Origin: Caballeronia sp. INDeC2
GTDB taxonomy: Bacteria > Pseudomonadota > Gammaproteobacteria > Burkholderiales > Burkholderiaceae
Assembly (NCBI RefSeq): GCF_023631325.1
Contig: NZ_JALQDG010000041.1
Location: 1-64,000, forward strand
Reading direction: 5' to 3'
Length of the DNA: 64,000 nt
Positions 1 through 8,657 of this stretch are shown in pieces. Positions within the stretch are counted from its first letter, which is position 1. The number at the start of each line of letters is the position of its first letter. The notes below the pieces were generated by a model. It searched no databases, had not been told where the DNA came from, and saw only the letters and a list, made by a program, of their open reading frames with translations. The translations under genes were made by a program, and so were the position numbers.

Positions 1-97
1 TGAGAATAACATTATGATGCTCTATCACTATCAGCAGAGTATGAAGTTGCTCTTAAGAAATAGCGAAAACCCGGTGGGATTCTTCAAAAGCCAGGGG

Positions 98-123
98 GGC
101 CGCCGCCCTTGCCGGCGGCGGCC
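98..123 (+). promoter_or_regulatory. Perfect 10-bp GC hairpin in the leader of the DUF779 gene
   Basis: GGCCGCCGCC and its exact reverse complement flank a 6-nt loop (CTTGCC). The hairpin ends 21 nt before the ATG at 145. No T-tract follows, so it is not a classical intrinsic terminator. It could be the 3' end of an upstream transcript, or a structure that limits translation of the next gene. The role is inferred. Confidence 0.6.
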
Positions 124-144
124 GACTCGAACGACGGGGACATC

Positions 145-534
145 ATGAGCGAACAGGAAGTGCTGCGCGTGACCGCGACGCCCGCCGCGATCGACTTGAT
201 CGAAAAGCTCAAGAGCGAGCACGGCGAGGTGCTGTTCCATCAATCCGGCGGATGCTGCGACGGCAGCGCGCCGATGTGCTTTCCGGTCAGGGAATTCATG
301 GTCGGCGGATCGGACGTGAAGCTCGGCGCGATCGGCGGCGTGCCGTTCTACATGACCGAATCGCAGTACGCGTACTGGCAGCATACGCAACTCATCATCG
401 ATGCCGTGCCGGGCAACGGCGGCATGTTTTCGCTGGAGCGTCCGTCGGGTTTGCGCTTTCTCACGCGCTCGCGCTTATACAGCGATGAAGAGAACGCGTG
501 GCTGGAAAAGCATCCGGTCGAGCATGTGAGCTAA
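145..534 (+). CDS. DUF779 family protein
   Basis: This 129-residue cytosolic protein matches the DUF779 family by its N-terminal AxxLIEKL segment, the cysteine-rich stretch HQSGGCCDGSAPMCF (about residues 32-46) and the later LERPSGLRFLTRSR segment. Family members are usually encoded beside NAD-dependent acetaldehyde or alcohol dehydrogenases, and their biochemical role is unknown. The clustered cysteines could bind a metal (inference). The ATG at 145 is preferred because it gives the usual N-terminus MSEQEVLRV; an in-frame TTG at 109 would run through the hairpin at 98-123. A partner aldehyde dehydrogenase, if present, lies outside the window to the left. Confidence 0.85.
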   Translation: MSEQEVLRVTATPAAIDLIEKLKSEHGEVLFHQSGGCCDGSAPMCFPVREFMVGGSDVKLGAIGGVPFYMTESQYAYWQHTQLIIDAVPGNGGMFSLERPSGLRFLTRSRLYSDEENAWLEKHPVEHVS

Positions 535-538
535 GCGT

Positions 539-1330
539 TCAATCCCATTGCGGCGGACGCTTCTCGATGAACGCCTGCGTGCCTTCGAGCGTGGCGTCTT
601 GCATCATGTTGCAGGCCATTGTTTCCGATGCGAGTGCGTATGCCGCTTCGATGCCGGATTCGAGTTGCCGATAGAACAAACCCTTGCCCGCCGCGACCGC
701 TTCGCGCGGCTTGGCGGCGATGGCCGCGGCAAGCGTGCGCACGGCATCGTCGAGTTCGCCTGGCGATGCAACGCGATTCACGAGGCCGCGTTCGCGCGCG
801 GTGGCCGCATCGATGAACTCGCCGGTGACGAGCATTTCGAACGCGGCCTTGCGCGATACGTTGCGCGACAGCGCCACGCTCGGCGTCGCGCAGAAAAGCC
901 CGAGATTCACGCCCGATACGGCGAAACGCGCTTCGCTCGATGCCACCGCGAGATCGCACATCGCGACCAGCTGACAGCCCGCCGCGGTCGCAACGCCGTG
1001 CGCGCGCGCGATCACCGCTTGCGGCATGCGCTGGATCGTCAGCATCATGCGCGAGCAGCGCGCGAAAAGCTCGCGATAGTAATCGAGCGCGGGTTCCGCG
1101 CGCATCTCTTTCAGATCGTGGCCCGCGCAGAACGCGCGCCCCGCGCCCGCGAGCACGACGACACGCGCATCCGATTCGGCGATGTCCGTAAGCGCGCGTT
1201 CGAGCGCTTCGAGCAGCGCTTGCGATAACGCGTTGAACGCATCGGGCCGATTCAGTGTGAGCTTGACGACGCCTTTGATGTCATACGCATCGCGTTCGAT
1301 CAGAACGAGTTCGCTCATGCTCATGCTCAT
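539..1330 (-). CDS. Enoyl-CoA hydratase/isomerase (crotonase) family protein, catalytic glutamates not conserved
   Basis: This 263-residue crotonase-fold protein has the oxyanion-hole and CoA-binding motif AGRAFCAGHDLKEM (about residues 65-78) and the second loop HGVATAAGCQLVAMCDLA. In active hydratases two glutamates sit in these regions (GGGCE and PE.xLG). Here the matching positions read AAGCQ and SGVNLG, so both are replaced, as in the ECHDC3-like branch. It may not be a simple hydratase. The gene follows the acyl-CoA synthetase by 8 nt and is probably cotranscribed with it. Three tandem in-frame ATGs (1330, 1324, 1318) lie behind GAAGGAG; the first is used here, and 1324 has equally good spacing. 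Confidence 0.87.
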   Translation of the reverse strand: MSMSMSELVLIERDAYDIKGVVKLTLNRPDAFNALSQALLEALERALTDIAESDARVVVLAGAGRAFCAGHDLKEMRAEPALDYYRELFARCSRMMLTIQRMPQAVIARAHGVATAAGCQLVAMCDLAVASSEARFAVSGVNLGLFCATPSVALSRNVSRKAAFEMLVTGEFIDAATARERGLVNRVASPGELDDAVRTLAAAIAAKPREAVAAGKGLFYRQLESGIEAAYALASETMACNMMQDATLEGTQAFIEKRPPQWD

Positions 1331-1338
1331 GCTCTCCT

Positions 1339-2982
1339 TCAGACATCGATTGCGGCGACCGAACCCGCGCGCTTGCGCAGTTCGAACTTCTGGATCTTGC
1401 CGGTAGACGTTTTCGGCAACTCGCAGAACTCGATCGCGCGCGGCACCTTGAAGCCCGCGAGATGCTTCTTGCAATGCGCGATCAAATCCTCGGCGCTGAC
1501 TTGCGCGCCCGACTTCAGTTCGACGAACGCGCACGGCGTTTCGCCCCAGCGCGCATCCGGCTTCGCGACGACGGCCACCGCGAGCACGGCCGGATGCCGG
1601 TACAGCACATCCTCCACTTCGATGCTCGATATGTTCTCGCCACCCGAGATGATGATGTCCTTGCTGCGATCCTTGATGCGCACATAGCCGTCGGGATACG
1701 CGACCGCGAGATCGCCCGTATGGAACCAGCCGCCGCGAAACGCTTCTTCCGTCGCAGCCGGATTCTTGAGATAGCCCTTCATCGCGATGTTGCCGCGGAA
1801 CATGATCTCGCCGATGGTCTCGCCATCCGATGGCACGAGTTCCATCGACATTGGATCGCGCACGGTCACCGCATCCTGCAAGTGATAGCGCACGCCTTGC
1901 CGCGCATTGAGCCGTGCGCGTTCGCCGATATCGAGCGCGCTCCATTCGGCCTGCTGCGGACAAACCGTGGCCGGCCCATAGACCTCGGTGAGCCCGTAGA
2001 CGTGGGTCAGCTCGAAGCCCATGCGCTCCATGCCTTCGATCATCGCGGCGGGCGGCGCGGCGCCCGCGACCATCGCGTGAACCTTCTGCTCGATGCCGGC
2101 CTTCATCTCGTCGGGTGCGTTGACGAGCAGGTTCTGCACGATCGGCGCACCGCAGTAATGCGTGACGCGTTCGTTGCGGATCAGATCGAAGATGGCCTTC
2201 GCATCGACGCGGCGCAGGCACACGTTCACGCCCGCGCGCGCAGCGACGGTCCACGGAAAGCACCAGCCGTTGCAATGGAACATCGGCAGCGTCCACAAGT
2301 ACACGGCGTGCTTCGGCATGTCCCATTCGAGAATATTGCTGACCGCGTTCGTGTACGCACCGCGATGGTGATAGACGACGCCCTTCGGATTGCCCGTCGT
2401 CCCCGACGTGTAGTTCAGACAGATGGCGTTCCATTCGTCCGATGGCGGCGACCATTCGTATGCGGGATCGCCGCTCGCGAGCAGCGCTTCGTATTCGATT
2501 TCGCCGATGCGCTCGCCCGCGCCCGTGTATTGCGGATCATCGACGTCGATGACGAGCACGTCTTGCGGCACGTCTTTCAGCGCTTTACGCATGACGTCGG
2601 AGAACTCGCGATCGACGAGCACCGCCTTCGCTTCGCCGTGCGTGAGCATGAATGCGAGCGTGGGGGCGTCGAGCCGCGTGTTGAGCGTGTTGAGCACGGC
2701 GCCGGTCATCGGCACGCCGAAGTGCGCTTCGACCATTTCGGGCGTGTTCGGCAGCATCGCGGCGACGGTATCGCCCAAGCCGATGCCGCGCGCCGCGAGC
2801 GCCGACGCGAGCCGCCGCGTGCGCGCGTAGGTATCGGCCCAGTTGCGCCGTACATCGCCATGCACGATCGCGGGGCGCGCCGGATATACCGACGCCGCGC
2901 GTTCGATGAACATGAGCGGCGTCAGCGCCGCGAAATTGGCGGCCGTTTTGGGAAGGCCATCGTCGTACATGCCGGCTGTCAT
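1339..2982 (-). CDS. Acyl-CoA synthetase (AMP-binding, ANL superfamily)
   Basis: This 547-residue enzyme should activate a carboxylic acid to its CoA thioester through an acyl-adenylate. It has the ATP P-loop-like motif YTSGTTGNPKGV (about residue 192), the VYGLTEVYGP motif, the GGWFHTGD motif, the hinge motif RSKDIIISGGENIS, and the C-terminal catalytic lysine region KTSTGKIQKFELR. Length and order fit medium/long-chain fatty acyl or 3-methylmercaptopropionyl-type CoA ligases; the substrate cannot be read from sequence. Start at 2982 is supported by ACAGGAG seven bases upstream. It likely forms an operon with the crotonase downstream, suggesting acyl-CoA metabolism. Confidence 0.93.
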   Translation of the reverse strand: MTAGMYDDGLPKTAANFAALTPLMFIERAASVYPARPAIVHGDVRRNWADTYARTRRLASALAARGIGLGDTVAAMLPNTPEMVEAHFGVPMTGAVLNTLNTRLDAPTLAFMLTHGEAKAVLVDREFSDVMRKALKDVPQDVLVIDVDDPQYTGAGERIGEIEYEALLASGDPAYEWSPPSDEWNAICLNYTSGTTGNPKGVVYHHRGAYTNAVSNILEWDMPKHAVYLWTLPMFHCNGWCFPWTVAARAGVNVCLRRVDAKAIFDLIRNERVTHYCGAPIVQNLLVNAPDEMKAGIEQKVHAMVAGAAPPAAMIEGMERMGFELTHVYGLTEVYGPATVCPQQAEWSALDIGERARLNARQGVRYHLQDAVTVRDPMSMELVPSDGETIGEIMFRGNIAMKGYLKNPAATEEAFRGGWFHTGDLAVAYPDGYVRIKDRSKDIIISGGENISSIEVEDVLYRHPAVLAVAVVAKPDARWGETPCAFVELKSGAQVSAEDLIAHCKKHLAGFKVPRAIEFCELPKTSTGKIQKFELRKRAGSVAAIDV

Positions 2983-3075
2983 CGTCGTCTCCTGTGCGCG
3001 CATTTCGATGCGCTTGCTTCGATTATGCGCGCGAGACTTACACACGTCTGACGCTGGCGCTTCGATCCGATTCCG

Positions 3076-3711
3076 TCAGACGAGATCGTCCAGCTTCACC
3101 TCGAAGCCGCGTTTGACGGCCGGGCGCGCGAGCAGCGCTTCATACCAGCGCTCGACGTTGGGATAATCGTCGAGCGAAACCTGATGACGTTCGTGCCGCC
3201 ACGCCCAGCCGAGAATCGCGAAATCGGCAACCGACAACGCGCCCGCCACATACTCCACTTGCGCGAGACGCTTGTCGAGCACGCCGTACAGACGACGCGT
3301 TTCATCGGAATAGCGCTTCAGTCCATAGCGCCGATCGCTTTGCGCCTCGACCATGCGGAAGTGATGGACCTGTCCCGGCATCGGGCCGAAGCCGCCCATC
3401 TGCCACATCAGCCATTCGAGCACGGGCACGCGCTCACGCAGATTCGCGGGCAGGAATTTGCCGGTCTTCTCGCCGAGATAAAGCAGGATCGCGCCGGATT
3501 CGAAGATGCTGATCGGCCGGCCGTCGGGACCGTCCGGATCGACGATCGCCGGAATGCGGTTGTTCGGGCTGATGCGCAGAAAGTCGGGTGCGTGCTGCTC
3601 GCCCTTCGTGATGTTCACGGTCTTCACGGCGTAGGGCAGTTGCATTTCTTCCAGCGCGACGCTGATCTTGCGTCCGTTGGGCGTGTCCCAGGCATGCAGT
3701 TCGATGGTCAT
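3076..3711 (-). CDS. Glutathione S-transferase family protein (YfcG/Ure2-like)
   Basis: This 211-residue protein has a thioredoxin-fold N-terminus starting ELHAWDTPNGRKISVALEE, the cis-proline motif NNRIPAIVDPDG, and ESGAILLYLGEKTGKFLP, which binds the gamma-glutamyl part of glutathione. The TPNGRK start is typical of the Nu/YfcG branch, which has disulfide-bond reductase rather than classical transferase activity. The C-terminal helical domain ends with the SVADFAILGW N-capping motif. It sits 16 nt upstream of nothing else on its strand but just downstream of a second transferase, so the two are likely cotranscribed. Confidence 0.9.
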   Translation of the reverse strand: MTIELHAWDTPNGRKISVALEEMQLPYAVKTVNITKGEQHAPDFLRISPNNRIPAIVDPDGPDGRPISIFESGAILLYLGEKTGKFLPANLRERVPVLEWLMWQMGGFGPMPGQVHHFRMVEAQSDRRYGLKRYSDETRRLYGVLDKRLAQVEYVAGALSVADFAILGWAWRHERHQVSLDDYPNVERWYEALLARPAVKRGFEVKLDDLV

Positions 3712-3727
3712 GACGATGCGCCCCCGT

Positions 3728-4366
3728 TCAGGTCAAAGCAGGCGACACATGACGCTGAAAGCCCGTGCGCTGCGTGATGCCCACGTACCAGCGTTCGAGC
3801 TCGGGAAGCGCGGGCCGCACGAGTTCGGCGATGCCGAACCAGCGGCGCGCATAGGCGGCGATGACGATATCGGCGAGCGTGAACGTGTTGCCTTCGAGAT
3901 AGTCGCGGCCTTTCAGATGGGCATCGATGACGCGCCAGAGCTTCTCCACTTCGCTCGCGGCGGCGGCGAGTTGCTCGGCGTCTCGATCCGCCGCGCTCGT
4001 GCGGACATAGCCCCAGAAGAGAGGACGCTCGGCCGGTTGCAGCGTGGAAAGCGTCCAGTCGAGCCAGCGATCCGCGCTGGCCCGGACCTTCGGCTCGGCG
4101 GGGTAGAGCGTGCTGGCCGCGCCGTATTGCATCGCGAGATAACGGATGATCGAGTTCGATTCCCACAACACGAAATCGCCGTCGACCAGCGTGGGCACAC
4201 GGCCCATGGGGTTCATCTCGAGATAGCCGGGTTCGTTGGTCCGACCGAATTGCAGGCCCGCGTCGATGCGCTCGTACGCGAGGCCTAGTTCATCGCAGCA
4301 CCACAGCACTTTCTGCACGTTGACAGAGTTGGCTCTGCCCCAGATCGTCAGCATTTTCGATGTCAT
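3728..4366 (-). CDS. Glutathione S-transferase family protein
   Basis: This 212-residue protein is a second, unrelated-branch GST. It has N-terminal GRANSVNVQKVLWCCDEL (serine/asparagine in the glutathione-activating loop), the cis-proline motif MGRVPTLVDGD, WESNSIIRYLAMQYG for glutathione binding, and TLADIVIAAYARRW in the helical domain. Members act in detoxification of electrophiles in the cytosol; substrate unknown. An internal ATG at 4354 is an alternative start. It precedes the other GST by 16 nt on the same strand, suggesting a two-gene detoxification unit. Confidence 0.9.
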   Translation of the reverse strand: MTSKMLTIWGRANSVNVQKVLWCCDELGLAYERIDAGLQFGRTNEPGYLEMNPMGRVPTLVDGDFVLWESNSIIRYLAMQYGAASTLYPAEPKVRASADRWLDWTLSTLQPAERPLFWGYVRTSAADRDAEQLAAAASEVEKLWRVIDAHLKGRDYLEGNTFTLADIVIAAYARRWFGIAELVRPALPELERWYVGITQRTGFQRHVSPALT

Positions 4367-4474
4367 CCTTCGGTTTGTGTCGCGTTTGCGCGTTGAAGGG
4401 TCAATCTTAGAGCGAGTTTTGCTGCGTTGGGTTTTTTTGGTCGCCGGGATCCGTCGAAAGCCTATCGACCTTGA

Positions 4475-5254
4475 CTAGCAGTCGATGTGCGCGCCGAAGC
4501 CCATCTGCCCCACCGCGAGTTCATCGCGCAGCGTGAGATGAGGAATCGCATAATCGCCGTGATTCTGCTTGCGAAAGGCGATGGGCGCGTCGTCCCAGAG
4601 ACGGTCCAGCCGCTGTCCGAGCTTACCGTAAGTCGCATCGAGACGCGCGCCGTCCATCGTGCTCGTGTGATAGACAACGAACGGCGGCAACACATCGAAA
4701 CCGGGATAAAACAGCACGCCATGCTGGATCGGAAACAGGATATCGTCGATCGGTCCATTGATGCCGCGCGGACTGTAATGCGATTCCCAGCCGCCGGTCG
4801 TCACGACGATCATCGCGCGCTTGCCCGCCATCGTGCCTTCGCCGTAGCGATCGCCCCAGTGCGTGTCCGAATGCTCGCCCACGCCGTAACCGAATCCATA
4901 CGCATACACGCGTTCGACCCAGCCCTTCATGATCGCGGGCATCGAGAACCACCACATCGGGAATTGCAGGATGAGGGCATCGGCCCAGCGCAGCTTGTCC
5001 TGCTCGATCTCGATGTCGCGACTTTGCAGGCCGTTCTCGAATGCGTGCTTCGAATCGAGGCTCGCGTGAAACGGCGCGTCGCTGTTGCGCTCGCGAATGT
5101 CGTTCGCATCGAGCGAGGCTTTCCAGTTCATCGCGTAAAGGTCGGAGACTTGCACGTCGTGGCCGTTGGCGCGCAGACGCTCGACGGCGAAATCATTGAT
5201 GGCACCGTTGAGCGAGCGGCGTTCGGGATGGGCATACACGATCAGCACTTTCAT
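4475..5254 (-). CDS. NAD(P)H:quinone oxidoreductase, flavodoxin-fold family
   Basis: This 259-residue protein starts MKVLIVYAHPERRSLNGA, the FMN/FAD phosphate loop of the NQO1/MdaB/KefF family. It also has LRWADALILQFPMWWFSMPAIMKGWVERVYAYGF (bound flavin and quinone pocket) and VVTTGGWESHYSPRGINGPIDDILFPI. It should carry out two-electron reduction of quinones with NAD(P)H, avoiding semiquinone radicals. Start 5254 is chosen for the CCGGAGA element 8 nt upstream and the family-typical N-terminus. It diverges from the LysR gene at 5347 across 92 bp, the usual arrangement for a regulator and its target. Confidence 0.9.
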   Translation of the reverse strand: MKVLIVYAHPERRSLNGAINDFAVERLRANGHDVQVSDLYAMNWKASLDANDIRERNSDAPFHASLDSKHAFENGLQSRDIEIEQDKLRWADALILQFPMWWFSMPAIMKGWVERVYAYGFGYGVGEHSDTHWGDRYGEGTMAGKRAMIVVTTGGWESHYSPRGINGPIDDILFPIQHGVLFYPGFDVLPPFVVYHTSTMDGARLDATYGKLGQRLDRLWDDAPIAFRKQNHGDYAIPHLTLRDELAVGQMGFGAHIDC

Positions 5255-5309
5255 CAAGCATTCTCCGGTTCGATACATAAGTGGAGGCCAGATTAAAGAT
5301 CGAACGGGT

Positions 5310-5326
5310 ATATTGGAAATGAATAT
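5310..5326. promoter_or_regulatory. Putative LysR binding site between quinone reductase and lysR
   Basis: ATATT-N7-AATAT is a perfect interrupted dyad that contains the T-N11-A core of LysR-type operators. It ends 20 bp before the LysR start codon, inside the only intergenic region shared with the divergent quinone reductase. Binding by the neighbouring regulator is inferred. Confidence 0.5.
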
Positions 5327-5346
5327 CCGACATTGCTGGCATTGCC

Positions 5347-6243
5347 ATGAATAATATCTTGCGAAGACTCGATCTCAATCTGCTCGTCACGCTCGATGTC
5401 CTGCTCGCCGAGCAGAACGTCACGCGCGCAGCCGAACGTCTTCATTTCTCGCAGCCGTCCGTGAGCGTGCATCTCGCCAAGCTGCGCGATATCTTCGACG
5501 ATCCCTTGCTGTTGCCCGGACCGCGTGGCATGCGGCCGACGGCGCGCGCCGAAAGTCTGCGCGAGCCCTTGCGCGAAGCGCTGGCGTCGCTCGAACGCGC
5601 GGTGTCGCCGGAAGCCGCGTTCGACCCCGCATCCGCCGACAATACATGGCGCATCGCCGCCACCGACTACACCGAATCGACCGTGCTGCTGCCCGCGTTG
5701 AGCGGCTTGCGCGCGGCCGCGCCGCATACGCGCATCGCGGTGCTGGAGATCATGCCGCCGCGGCTCGTGAAGCAGGCGGAGAATGGAGAGATCGATCTCG
5801 CGTTTCACATCGCATCGCCCGAAACGGCCGGCTTTCATCAGCAAGCGCTCTTCACGGAGAGCTATGTGCTCGTGGGGCGCAAAGATCATCCGCGATTGAA
5901 GCGGCGGCCGACGCTCGCGCAATTCTGCGCGCTGGAACACGTGATCGTGTCGCCCGACGGCGGCGGTTTCTTCGGCCCCACGGATGCCGCGCTCGCGGCG
6001 CTCGGCATGAAGCGGCATGTCGCGCTGTCCGTGCCGCACTTTCTGTTCGTGCGTTCCGTGCTCGCGACGACCGATCTCGTTTCCATGCAACCGCTCAGGC
6101 TCGCGAAGCACTGGCCCGAGTTGCGCACCGTCGCGCCGCCTGTCGATGTCCCCGGCTACGAGATGTCGATGTACTGGCACGAACGCGTGCATCGCGATCC
6201 GGCGCATCGGTGGCTGCGGGACTTCATCGCGCAAGCCGTTTGA
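5347..6243 (+). CDS. LysR family transcriptional regulator
   Basis: This 298-residue regulator has an N-terminal winged helix: RLDLNLLVTLDVLLAEQNVTRAAERL, then the recognition helix SQPSVSVHLAKLRDIFDDPLLL. The co-inducer-binding domain starts near residue 95. The N-terminus DLNLL resembles the NodD/NahR branch. It diverges from the quinone reductase, so it probably controls that gene and its own promoter through the dyad at 5310-5326. The inducer is unknown; a quinone or aromatic compound would fit the neighbour. Confidence 0.92.
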   Translation: MNNILRRLDLNLLVTLDVLLAEQNVTRAAERLHFSQPSVSVHLAKLRDIFDDPLLLPGPRGMRPTARAESLREPLREALASLERAVSPEAAFDPASADNTWRIAATDYTESTVLLPALSGLRAAAPHTRIAVLEIMPPRLVKQAENGEIDLAFHIASPETAGFHQQALFTESYVLVGRKDHPRLKRRPTLAQFCALEHVIVSPDGGGFFGPTDAALAALGMKRHVALSVPHFLFVRSVLATTDLVSMQPLRLAKHWPELRTVAPPVDVPGYEMSMYWHERVHRDPAHRWLRDFIAQAV

Positions 6244-6409
6244 AAGCATGGCGAATCATTGATGATCTTTGCGCATGACCGTCTTTATCGTTAGTACCGA
6301 TTCAGCGCATGAAACGCGAGTGCTACTGTTTGTCGGCAAATCCTTAAATGCTGCATGTGTCTGGCTGGCGTCGCTCCACGATCGATTAGCGATTACAAAG
6401 AGGAGACTG

Positions 6410-7678
6410 ATGATGTCCAAGGGCAAGTCGTGGCGTGGAATGAGTACCGTCATCGCAACGGGAACGGTGGCGGCGGGGCTGGGCCTCTCGGCCACGGCGC
6501 ACGCAGCAGGGGAGCCGATCAAAATCGGCGTCATCAGTGAAGAGTCCGCCGTCGCGGGCGCATCGATCAGCAAGGCCGCGCAACTCGCCGCGGAGGAGAT
6601 CAACGCCAAGGGCGGCGTCGATGGCCGGCAAATCCAGATCATCGCGTATGACGACCACTCGTCGGCGTCGGACGGCGTGCGCGCGTTTCAGCGTGCGGCG
6701 AGCCAGGACAAAGTGGTCGCGATCATCGGCAGCTATATCAGCGAAGTGGCGCTCGCAATGGAGCCGTGGTCCGCGCGCCTGAAGATGCCGTTCATTACGC
6801 CGGGCGCGGCGAGCAACGAAATCTCGAAGCGCGTTCACGACGACTACGCCAACTACAAGTACACCTTCCACGGCTGGATGACGTCGGCGTTCATCGCGCA
6901 ATCGATCTGCGATTTCTCGCATGACGTGCTCGTCGGCGAGTTCAAGATGAAGACGACCGTCGTGATGAGCGAAGACGCCGCGTGGACCAAGCCGCTCGAC
7001 GAGCGCTACCTCGAATGTCTGCCGAAAGCGGGCCTGAAGGTGCTGGACCACATCCGCTTCAATCCGGATACGTCGGACTTCACGCCGATCTTCAACCAGA
7101 TCGAAGCGAAGCATCCGGACACGATCACGACGGGCATCAGTCACGTCGGCGTGCAGCCGACCGTGCAATGGCACGATCAGCAAGTACCGATTCCGATGTC
7201 CGGCCAGAGTTCGCAGGCCACGACGACGAGCTTCTGGAAAGACACCAACGGCGCGACCGAAGGCGTCATCACCGCATCGGCGGCGGCGCCTGGCGTGGCG
7301 ATGACGCCGAAGACCATGCCTTTCGTCGAGTCGTACCAGAAGCACTTTGCCGGCGTGTCGCCCGCATATGACGGCTTCACGAGCTATGACCTCGTGTACA
7401 TCATCGCCGATGCGATTCATCGCAACCAAGGCTCGACCGATCCCGACAAGATGGTCGATGCGCTGGAGAAGACCGACTACGTCGGCACGATCGGGCGCTG
7501 GCAGTTCTACGGCAAGAACGATCAGTTCACGCATGCGTTGAAGTACGGTGAAGGCTATATCACCGGCATCAACCTGCAATGGCAGAACGGCAAGCAAGTG
7601 GCGATCTGGCCAAAGTCGGTGGCGAACGCGAAGGTCAAGTTTCCGGCCTTCGTGAAGGTGCAGGCGGCCGCCAACTGA
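6410..7678 (+). CDS. Branched-chain amino acid/amide-type ABC transporter substrate-binding protein
   Basis: This is a periplasmic LivJ-like binding protein of about 422 residues. It has a signal peptide ending near ATAHA-AGEPIK (about residue 32), then IKIGVISEESAVAGASISKAAQLAAEEINAKGGVDGRQIQ, the family's opening. It is the first gene of a five-function importer (binding protein, two permeases, fused ATPases). Two adjacent ATGs (6410 and 6413) follow AAAGAGGAG; 6413 has the better 7-nt spacing. The ligand could be an amino acid, amide or aromatic acid and cannot be assigned from sequence. A strong hairpin follows the stop codon and probably keeps its transcript in excess. Confidence 0.92.
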   Translation: MMSKGKSWRGMSTVIATGTVAAGLGLSATAHAAGEPIKIGVISEESAVAGASISKAAQLAAEEINAKGGVDGRQIQIIAYDDHSSASDGVRAFQRAASQDKVVAIIGSYISEVALAMEPWSARLKMPFITPGAASNEISKRVHDDYANYKYTFHGWMTSAFIAQSICDFSHDVLVGEFKMKTTVVMSEDAAWTKPLDERYLECLPKAGLKVLDHIRFNPDTSDFTPIFNQIEAKHPDTITTGISHVGVQPTVQWHDQQVPIPMSGQSSQATTTSFWKDTNGATEGVITASAAAPGVAMTPKTMPFVESYQKHFAGVSPAYDGFTSYDLVYIIADAIHRNQGSTDPDKMVDALEKTDYVGTIGRWQFYGKNDQFTHALKYGEGYITGINLQWQNGKQVAIWPKSVANAKVKFPAFVKVQAAAN

Positions 7679-7686
7679 ACGTGATT

Positions 7687-7718
7687 GCGAGGCGCGTGCG
7701 GTCGGGCATGCGCCTCGC
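7687..7718 (+). promoter_or_regulatory. Intercistronic 13-bp stem-loop after the binding-protein gene
   Basis: GCGAGGCGCGTGC pairs with GCATGCGCCTCGC, with a single G-T wobble and a 6-nt loop. It starts 8 nt after the binding-protein stop and lies 61 nt before the first permease. No T-run follows, so it more likely blocks 3' exonucleases or partly attenuates than terminates. This is a common way to make more binding protein than permease; the function is inferred. Confidence 0.65.
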
Positions 7719-7779
7719 GGCGCATGTTGCGGGGACCGGTTCCACGTAGGCATCGACATAGAAGACGTAAAGGGCCGCC

Positions 7780-8655
7780 ATGTTGCCACTGCAAATTCTC
7801 ATCGATGGCTTCGCCATCAGTTCGCTCTACGCGCTCGGGGCGATCGGCTTCACGCTGATCTTCGGCGTCTCCGGCGTGCTCAATCTCGCGCACGGCGGCG
7901 TGATGCTGATTGCCGCGCTGCTCGGCTGGGCGCTCGCCGGCGAAGCGGGACTGGGCACGTATCTCGGCACGCCGCTCGGCGTCATCTGCGGGATGATCGC
8001 CGCGTACATCACGTACTTCATGGTGGTGCGGCCCATTCAGCGCTCCGCCGCGATTCCGCGGGAAGAGAAGGAGATCTTCGTGCTGACGGGCACCTTGCTC
8101 TGGGGCATCATGATCCAGCAGGGCATGGCCTATCTCTTCTCCGACAACCCCGTCACGATGCGCCCGTTGATACCCGGCGTCGCGAACGTCGCGGGCGTGC
8201 GCGTGCCGTACAACGAGATCATGATCGCCGTCGTGTGCTGGGTCGTGATCGGCTTGTTGTGGCTCTTCGTGAATCGCACGAAAGCGGGCAAGGCGCTGCT
8301 CGCGGCATCGATGAACCCGCGCGGACTCACGCTGCTCGGCTTCGAGCTGTCGCACATCTATCTGCTCGCATGGACGCTCTACGGCGTGCTCGCGGGCATC
8401 GCGGGCGTGCTGCTCGCGTCGTTTCTCGGCGTGAGCACGAACAACACGGGACAACTTACGGCGAGCGCGTTTTCCATCGTCGTGCTGGGCGGTCTCGGGA
8501 GCGTGTCGGGTTCGTTGATGGCCGCGTATGTCGTGGGCTATCTGGAGACCGTCACGGCGTATCTCATCGCGCCGACGTTGCGGCCATTGCCCGCGCTGCT
8601 ACTGCTCGTGCTCGTCGTATATGTCAGGCCGCAAGGCTTTCTCGGACGGCGCTGA
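7780..8655 (+). CDS. Liv-type ABC transporter permease (LivH family)
   Basis: This 291-residue inner-membrane protein has about eight hydrophobic segments. The N-terminus LQILIDGFAISSLYALGAIGFTLIFGVSGVLNLAHGG is the diagnostic LivH opening. The conserved cytoplasmic coupling segment is MNPRGLTLLGFELSHIYLLAW (about residues 172-192) and the GGLGSVSGSLMAAYVVG motif follows. It pairs with the LivM-like permease encoded 2 nt downstream to form the translocation channel. Confidence 0.92.
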   Translation: MLPLQILIDGFAISSLYALGAIGFTLIFGVSGVLNLAHGGVMLIAALLGWALAGEAGLGTYLGTPLGVICGMIAAYITYFMVVRPIQRSAAIPREEKEIFVLTGTLLWGIMIQQGMAYLFSDNPVTMRPLIPGVANVAGVRVPYNEIMIAVVCWVVIGLLWLFVNRTKAGKALLAASMNPRGLTLLGFELSHIYLLAWTLYGVLAGIAGVLLASFLGVSTNNTGQLTASAFSIVVLGGLGSVSGSLMAAYVVGYLETVTAYLIAPTLRPLPALLLLVLVVYVRPQGFLGRR

Positions 8656-8657
8656 TC

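Noticed and set aside
1331-2455. Upstream extension of the crotonase frame
   Set aside because: It is an out-of-frame shadow of the acyl-CoA synthetase; the true start is at the tandem ATGs near 1330.
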